This document shows, piece after piece, positions 24,089 to 29,157 of a stretch of 29,157 bases of DNA. Position 1 is the first letter of the stretch. Every line of letters begins with the position of its first letter. The notes under the pieces are model-generated. The model worked only from the letters and a program-made list of their open reading frames with translations. It made no database searches and had not been told where the DNA came from. Where the stretch lies: contig JBKPCR010000507.1 in assembly GCA_046727435.1 (NCBI GenBank), positions 1-29,157 of the forward strand. Reading direction: 5' to 3'. The DNA comes from CAVPRW01 sp046727435 [NCBI: bacterium]. GTDB lineage: Bacteria > Tectomicrobia > Entotheonellia > J063. The position numbers and the translations under genes are program-made.

Positions 24089-26116
24089 TCAGCGCCCGGA
24101 TGAGACGACGGTTTGGCCGTTCTGGCTGGGCTCGGGTGCCCCCGCTGGTCGCAGATATTTGGCAAACCAGTCAAGGATGACGCGAAAGCGCTCCAGTCGG
24201 TGGCGTGGCTTCCCAGCACGTGACAGTTCATGATCCTCATCGGGAAAGCGCACGAATACCACCTCCTTGCGCTGCTTTTTGAGCGCGACGAATAGCTGCT
24301 CCGCTTGCTCCATCGGACAACGTAAGTCGCTCTCGGAGTGCATGATGAGGAGCGGGGTAACGATGTCCTTAGCGTACGTCAACGGTGAGTGATCGATGTA
24401 CCACTGCATGTTCTCCCAGGGAAGATAACCGCTTTGCGCCTCTGAGAAGGAGTGTCCGATGTCGCTGGTACCAAACAGGGTATAGGTGTTGTTCACGGCG
24501 CGCTCCGAGCAGGCGGCTATGAAGCGATTCGTATGCCCCACCGTCCAGCTCGTCAGAAACCCGCCATAGCTCCCCCCCATCACCCCCAGCCGCTCCGGGT
24601 CGATACACTCATAGCGTCGCAAGGCTTCATCCAGTCCCGCCATGACATCGGCAAAATCGCCGCCGCCCCAGTCGCCGATCACTGCGCGGGTAAATTCTTC
24701 ACCGTAGCCCTGACTACCTCGCGGATTAGTGAAGATCACCACATAGCCAGCCCCAGCATACACCTGAAACTCGTCGAAGAAATTATGACCGTACTGCGTG
24801 TGCGGGCCGCCGTGGATGTTTAGCAGCGCCGGATACCGCTGGCCCGGCTTGAAGTCGAACGGTCGCATCACCCAGCCGTCGAGGTGCTGACCATCGCGCT
24901 CGTAGCGGAAACGCTCCGGTCGCGACCGCGCCACCTCCGCCTTCCAGGCGCGATTCAGCTGAGTCAACGGCTTCTCACCGGTGCCATCCGCGTGGCACAC
25001 CAAGACCTCGGCTGGTGACACCGGGTCCGTGCTGGCGAAGGCGAGTAATGCCCCATCGCGCGAGGCAGAAAGACCGGTCACCTGACGCTCACCGGCGATG
25101 ATGCGTTTGGGTGCCGTCGTACCATCAGCACGCACGCGGTAGATCGGGATGTCACCTTGATCCTCGACAGCGAAGGTGATCCATTGGCCATTCGCCGACC
25201 ACAGGGGCGACACATTGCTGAAAAAAGGCACACAGGTGCGGTCTAACGCCATGGTCAGACACGTCGGCGTGCCACCGGCCACTGGCATGGTGTACAGCCG
25301 CATGTTGCGTCCCGACTCATTACAGTAGCGATGGCCCAGATAGGCGATGGTGCGCCCATCCGGCGAGAAAGTGGGGGAGCTCAGAGGGCCAGCAGTATCA
25401 GTGAGACGTCGTGGCTCACCGCCGTGAGCCGGGATGATCCAAATGTCTGAGGCATTGTCGTAGTCACGGTCTTCATGCCGCGCGGAGACGAAGGCCAGTT
25501 GCGTGCCGTCGGGCGACCAGGCCGGGTAGGTATCGGCGAACTCGCCATCGGTGAGCTGCTGCGGCTCGCCGCCATCGGTCGAGATGGCGAAGAGATGCGG
25601 CCGCCGGTCATAGATAAATCCCTCTCCATTGGCCTTATGCTTGAGCATCGTAATGATGCGCACCGGCTTGGATTTCTGGCGTTCTTCCTCGCTGGCGGGT
25701 TCATGCCAGCCGCCGACCCGCGCTACTAAGGCTAGACGACGACCATCGGGGGACCAGACATGCTCCATCACCCCATTTTGCAGGGTCGTCAACCGTGTGG
25801 GCTCACCTCCGGCGGCGGGTATGATATATACTTGCGCCTTTGGCTGTGCTTCGCGCTCGGAGAGAAACGCCAGGCAGGTGCCATCAGGGGACCAGCGCGG
25901 CTTAGTATCGCGCTTCGGGCCGGTGGTGAAGCGCTGTGGCTCGCCCCCGGCGGTGTCTACCATCCAGATGTTGGAGAGGTATTGATCTTTGTCGTCCGAG
26001 AGTATGGTGACGACAAACGCCACCCGCTGCCCGCCGGGCGAAATTTGCGGGTCGCTGACGAAGCGAATGCGGGTGAGATCCTGTGGAGTCATCGGGCGAC
26101 CGGTGGTATCGGCCAT
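24089..26116 (-). CDS. S9 family peptidase (prolyl oligopeptidase / acylaminoacyl-peptidase type)
   Basis: A 675-residue serine peptidase that releases amino acids or short peptides. The N-terminal 400 residues form a beta-propeller with WD40/PD40-like (TolB-type) repeats: repeated W-SPDG motifs (PRWSPDGTCLAF, HVWSPDGRRLAL, PAWSPDGTQLAF, PTFSPDGRTIAY). The C-terminal alpha/beta-hydrolase carries NIHGGPHTQYG and the triad S516 (GVMGGSYGGF), D597 (SESDLRCP) and H629 (PDEDHELSR). No signal peptide, so cytosolic. I chose ATG at 26116, which has GGAGG six bases upstream; the longer frame from 26212 would add a non-conserved arginine-rich leader and cover the promoter. First gene of a probable S9-SDR-phosphodiesterase unit. 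Confidence 0.95.
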   Translation of the reverse strand: MADTTGRPMTPQDLTRIRFVSDPQISPGGQRVAFVVTILSDDKDQYLSNIWMVDTAGGEPQRFTTGPKRDTKPRWSPDGTCLAFLSEREAQPKAQVYIIPAAGGEPTRLTTLQNGVMEHVWSPDGRRLALVARVGGWHEPASEEERQKSKPVRIITMLKHKANGEGFIYDRRPHLFAISTDGGEPQQLTDGEFADTYPAWSPDGTQLAFVSARHEDRDYDNASDIWIIPAHGGEPRRLTDTAGPLSSPTFSPDGRTIAYLGHRYCNESGRNMRLYTMPVAGGTPTCLTMALDRTCVPFFSNVSPLWSANGQWITFAVEDQGDIPIYRVRADGTTAPKRIIAGERQVTGLSASRDGALLAFASTDPVSPAEVLVCHADGTGEKPLTQLNRAWKAEVARSRPERFRYERDGQHLDGWVMRPFDFKPGQRYPALLNIHGGPHTQYGHNFFDEFQVYAGAGYVVIFTNPRGSQGYGEEFTRAVIGDWGGGDFADVMAGLDEALRRYECIDPERLGVMGGSYGGFLTSWTVGHTNRFIAACSERAVNNTYTLFGTSDIGHSFSEAQSGYLPWENMQWYIDHSPLTYAKDIVTPLLIMHSESDLRCPMEQAEQLFVALKKQRKEVVFVRFPDEDHELSRAGKPRHRLERFRVILDWFAKYLRPAGAPEPSQNGQTVVSSGR

Positions 26117-26183
26117 GGCAACCCTCCGAATGGTGCGCCACCCTCGGGCACATCTATTGGCCTCGCGTTCATCCGGCCAGGCT

Positions 26184-26212
26184 ATCCTAGCATGCCTGCA
26201 GCGTCTGGTCAA
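26184..26212 (-). promoter_or_regulatory. Sigma70-like promoter of the S9-SDR-phosphodiesterase unit
   Basis: On the minus strand TTGACC (26207-26212) and TAGGAT (26184-26189) are exactly 17 bp apart, matching five and four of six consensus positions. The predicted start near 26177 gives a leader of about 60 bases before the ATG at 26116. Confidence 0.5.
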
Positions 26213-26325
26213 AGAGATGTCAGCATAAAACTTTTTGCACCCGACTGAACTTTTTCCCTCCAGCGGTTACTTGCCTCAAATTGGCCCTGCATACATGTTC
26301 ACCGACGGTCATAAGGGGACCCGCC

Positions 26326-26940
26326 ATGGCTAGCACCTCACCGACAATGGCTCTCATCGGCGATGTCAACGGAAAGCTTGGGCAGGAACTCAAGGCTCAC
26401 ATAAATCTCACGGCCTACAACGGCTCTTTGCAAGGCTTGGACGGGGTCATCTTGGATGGCCAAAGCGCTCCAGCCGCCGCCCTCACAGATACGCCAACGC
26501 TCTCGATGATCCTCCAATCCGGCAAGATGCTGGCGGCCGCGAACCCCACAGAGCAGCTCCTTACAACTCTGCGCGCGCTGACCGGCGCAGGCCCCGGGGC
26601 TCCAGTGGCGCTCATTACCTACATCAGCGTCCCGGGTACGCCCGGAGTTGCCCCTGCCCACTATCATTCGGTTGTAGTGCCGATCGCAAAGACCACGCGG
26701 CATTATGTTTCGGCCGAAACCGGCGTCGTGGCGCCAGCGGTGGATTCGCCTGTGACCACGCCCTTGGGCTTAGCCATTGTCGAGGCCCAGAAGGATGGAG
26801 CAGGTGGCGCGCGAACGCGGCGCTTGGGATACTCGAATACTGGCCTCATCCCACCTCCCGGGGCAACCTATGGATACTCATCTGTCTCGGCGTGCAGACC
26901 ACGGCGCAGGGCTACCAAACCAGCCAGGGCGACAGCGTGA
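26326..26940 (+). CDS. Protein of unknown function upstream of RHS-like fragments
   Basis: ATG at 26326 has AGGGG about seven bases upstream. The first 190 residues have good protein composition: MALIGDVNGKLGQELKAHIN, a DGVILDGQSAPAAAL segment, then PVALITYISVPGTPGVAPAHY with strand-like character. From about 26880 the frame turns to arginine-rich low-quality sequence (RPRRRATKPARATA), while RHS-like coding starts in another frame (GVQTTAQGYQTSQGD). Either this is the N-terminal part of the broken RHS-like gene or a separate gene whose 3' end was lost at the junction. No signal peptide and no recognised family. Confidence 0.5.
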   Translation: MASTSPTMALIGDVNGKLGQELKAHINLTAYNGSLQGLDGVILDGQSAPAAALTDTPTLSMILQSGKMLAAANPTEQLLTTLRALTGAGPGAPVALITYISVPGTPGVAPAHYHSVVVPIAKTTRHYVSAETGVVAPAVDSPVTTPLGLAIVEAQKDGAGGARTRRLGYSNTGLIPPPGATYGYSSVSACRPRRRATKPARATA

Positions 26941-27593
26941 GCTGGGGAGTCAAATGGGGCAGCTGGCTCGGCAACAGCTCGGTCACCGCCAACCAAGCGC
27001 AGTACGCCACCGCCTGGTATCTGAGCTGGGTCGGCGAGCGCTGGGGGGATCGCATTACCTATGCCTATAACGGCTGGCCCAATCAGGCCGGAGATGGCTG
27101 GGAACGCGACCCGCAAACCGGCCTCATCCCTGACGTGGAGCAACTGGTGGGCTATGGGCGGGAGGATGGCAAACCGTTTACCAAGGGGGTGTATCTGACC
27201 CAGATCACCGATGTCTTTGGGCGTATGGTCACCTTCCAGTATGATGATAAGACGTATAGCGACCCGACCACCGATCCCACCGGGCCTCGGGAGTATCAGG
27301 ACCCTCATAAGCCGGTGGCGAACAACACCACCGCCATTTCGTTTCAGGACGAGGTCACCACCAAATACCTGGACAGCGTCACAGTGCAGGGCAGCAGCGG
27401 CACGACGCTGCTCACCATCGGCTTTGCCTATTTCCCCCTCGTCAATGTCACGAGCAATACCGGGGCGCTCGCAGGGGATACTTACAAGCGCTACCTGCAA
27501 GCGATTACCCAGTATACGGCCGAACGCAGACGTATACGCTGTACCGGTTTGCTGGCGATTCCATCACCCAAAATCTCGTCCACTACCCGGTGA
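26892..27593 (+). pseudogene. RHS/SpvB-like protein, fragment 1
   Basis: Coding-like from about 26865 to about 27520. It contains YATAWYLSWVGERWGDRITY then AYNGW, TKGVYLTQITDVFGRMVTFQY, ISFQDEVTTKYLDSVTVQG and NVTSNTGALAGDTYKRYLQA, features of the SpvB/RHS-repeat type proteins of the insecticidal-toxin and polymorphic-toxin world. After QAITQYTA the frame degenerates (ERRRIRCTG) while coding resumes in another frame, so a frameshift or small deletion lies near 27525. The GTG at 26892 is not a real start: there is no ribosome site and the pattern extends upstream. Confidence 0.6.
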
Positions 27594-28372
27594 CCATGCT
27601 TGCTATCGACGACGGATACGGGCAAGTATCAGCCGCGGTATATGACTTCGATCCTAGCGCAGCGGCATGCGACAGCACCGGCAAGGTCGTGAAGTACTAC
27701 AAGAGCACGACGAAGGTGGTGAAGAACGAGGATCCCAGTGACAGCTCATTTGGCTGGACAGAGACCTATTATATCAACGGTTACCAGGGGAGCACAGCGC
27801 CCTATACCTACATGCTGGATGGGATGCTCGAGCAAACCCTCACCTACGATAACGCCGGCAATGTGGTGGCATCGATGCAGAATAGCTGGACGGTCTACAC
27901 AGCGCGCAACAGCAATCCCCTGACCAAAGACACCACGCCATTGGCGCTCTACGGCGGCTATGCCAAGCTCCAGTCACGCGTACAGGTGCGGGATGGCGTC
28001 ACCACGACCACCACACATAATTATGTGCCGGACGGGTTGGCGTATCCATATTCCGGTTTGGAGGTGGAGTCCAGTGTCGCGAATTATAACGCAGCCGGAG
28101 ACCAGCAGACGCACCTGGTGCATAAGAAGTATGGCTATGAAGTGTATCCCGACCTGGCGGGCCAGCAGCGGTTGACGGCGGTGGCGCCACTGTCATCGCA
28201 GGCGACGCACACACGGGCGAGTGCAGCCTCCAGCTACCCGGCCAGGGCACCGGCACGCTCCAGACGATCCTCATGCCAGCACGCCAGGGCCAGCGATACA
28301 TCCATTCGTGTTGGTATAAGACCGGTCCTAACTTCCAGGCCAATGCGCAGACCGGTTGGACCGTGGCAGTGA
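27590..28372 (+). pseudogene. RHS/SpvB-like protein, fragment 2
   Basis: In this frame coding quality begins upstream of the ATG, from about 27523 (YTLYRFAGDSITQNLVHYPV), so the ATG is internal. It runs through DDGYGQVSAAVYDFDPSA, ETYYINGYQGS, YMLDGMLEQTLTYDNAGNVV and HLVHKKYGYEVYPDLAGQQR, typical RHS-like sequence with YD-type dipeptide motifs. It stops making sense after RLTAVAP near 28190, where the next frame takes over. Confidence 0.6.
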
Positions 28373-28626
28373 CGGCTGGCGGTACCCCCATCGGTGACGC
28401 CATCGTCGTGCCCTTCGTCGATACCCAGACGACATGGCCCTATCTGACGCAGGCGGTCGATCTCGCGTCGTACCAGCCACTCAAACCGGGCGCCACCTTG
28501 TCGATCGGCTTGACGGCCGCCAATACATCGGCCACCGTCGTGTTGTTGGACGACAACGGCGATACTACGATCCCTTCCATCGGAAATTGGCGGAGGAAGG
28601 CCCGGCCGAGCAGATTCGTACGCTGA
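28273..28626 (+). pseudogene. RHS/SpvB-like protein, fragment 3 (carbohydrate-binding-like region)
   Basis: The frame is coding-like from about 28195 (IAGDAHTGECSLQLPGQGTG), upstream of the ATG at 28273, and continues QRYIHSCWYKTGPNFQAN, then ALK-type strands and SIGLTAANTSATVVLLDD. The pattern suggests a beta-sandwich (jelly-roll) module often found in large surface proteins. A frameshift follows near 28560, after VVLLDD; the C-terminal residues of this frame (WRRKARPSRF) are off-frame. Confidence 0.55.
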
Positions 28627-29030
28627 TCAGTCCATATGCCTCACGCCTCGGCAACAACGATCAGTTCAACCCGGCTGAACCGAACTGTGCGGTCAAGATC
28701 CAGGTGCGCAGCGGTGGCTTTACGGAAGGCTTCCAGAGTGGTAGCGAATGGCAAAGCCGCTGGACGGCCAGCGGCACCTGGCAGACAGTGGCCGGCACGC
28801 TGACCCATCCAAGCGGAGCCAACGCCACGCTGGCCCCCGTTGCCGAAGTATTCAACCCGAACTTCGCGCTGTATGTCGAAGTCACATCACCTGCACCCAT
28901 CACCGACACCTTGGGGGTCGCTCTCAGCGGTAACAATAGCCTCGCGTGGCAGCCGTCCACGCAGCAATGGGTCTGCACCATCGCTGGGCAAAACCTGACC
29001 CGGCTGGCCCATCCCACTAGGTTGTGTTGA
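28434..29030 (+). pseudogene. RHS/SpvB-like protein, fragment 4, cut by an IS
   Basis: Real coding starts near 28562 (RYYDPFHRKLAEEGPAEQIR) and continues TLISPYASRLGNNDQFNP, VKIQVRSGGFTEGFQSGSEW and VAGTLTHPSGANATLAP. The earlier part of this frame overlaps fragment 3 and is not coding. The frame runs into the IS end near 29018 and stops at a TGA belonging to the element, so the gene is truncated by the insertion. Confidence 0.6.
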
Positions 29031-29157
29031 CGAATTACCGAATCATCATCCAGGTTGCCACAAGGTGCATGAAGGCCAGAAAAGTCCGACTGAGCTTGTC
29101 ATCTCGAGTAGCAATACGTCTGAAGTGTTTGCGTTTGTTGAAGAACCGTTCCACTTT
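29018..29157 (-). mobile_element. IS5-family insertion sequence, right end, running off the window
   Basis: The RHS-like frame ends where GGTTGTGTTGACGAATTAC begins; this is a plausible terminal inverted repeat, only some 15 bp from the transposase stop codon. The flanking CTAG could hold the short target duplication. The other end is outside the window, so neither the repeat nor the duplication can be confirmed here. Confidence 0.6.
29035..29157 (-). CDS. IS5-family transposase, C-terminal part
   Basis: On the minus strand the last 40 residues read KVERFFNKRKHFRRIATRDD followed by KLSRTFLAFMHLVATWMMIR and TAA. VERFFNKLKHFRRIATRYDK-type sequence is the hallmark C-terminal motif of IS5-family (IS427/ISL2-like) DDE transposases, including the glutamate region of the catalytic triad. 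The 5' part is beyond the window edge. Codons are normal and the visible part is intact. Confidence 0.85.
   Translation of the reverse strand, partial: KVERFFNKRKHFRRIATRDDKLSRTFLAFMHLVATWMMIR

Overview
The window looks like a contig from a high-GC diderm (Gram-negative-type) bacterium. Evidence for a diderm is the tamA-tamB outer-membrane assembly pair, a lipoprotein with a clear lipobox, and an ArnT/PMT-type lipid-linked sugar transferase. The taxon cannot be fixed from the sequence. Gene content and codon use would fit a large-genome environmental lineage (for example Tectomicrobia/Entotheonella-like or a deltaproteobacterial relative), but that is only a guess.

Layout. 1-1345: 3' part of pyruvate kinase. 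1346-3096: sparse region with two small minus-strand ORFs (one a zinc-ribbon microprotein) and a degenerate two-copy CRISPR-like repeat. 3097-9755: single housekeeping or accessory genes, often convergent: a sugar isomerase/epimerase-like TIM barrel, an NfeD-like membrane protein, a GT39-type glycosyltransferase, a NUDIX hydrolase, a TPR protein, a Rieske ferredoxin and a small lipoprotein. 9866-17223 (minus): tamA then a very long tamB (about 1815 aa), 15 bp apart and almost certainly co-transcribed.

17493-21150 is the accessory part. It starts with an XRE-ImmA/IrrE regulator-protease whose promoter carries an inverted repeat exactly between -35 and -10, followed by a PIN-domain gene: a toxin-antitoxin-like module. 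The protease motif is HExxQ rather than HExxH, and the PIN gene loses its identity after about 70 codons, where the DNA becomes AT-rich. The AT-rich segment holds a decayed two-gene minus-strand operon. Its first gene has two frameshifts and its second an in-frame TGA; the original genes overlapped as ATGA, and the operon ends at a rho-independent-like terminator (19113-19141).

21537-26116 (minus) is a probable operon of an S9 prolyl-oligopeptidase-family peptidase, an atypical SDR lacking the YxxxK pair, and a type I phosphodiesterase/alkaline-phosphatase-superfamily hydrolase, behind a good sigma70-like promoter. 26326-29019 (plus) is an ORF of unknown function followed by an RHS/SpvB-like gene broken into four reading frames and finally cut by an IS5-family element at the right edge (transposase C-terminus, 29035-29157).

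The most system-like content is the XRE-ImmA/PIN module and the uncharacterised AT-rich gene pair. Both are damaged here, so intact homologues elsewhere would be the place to study them.
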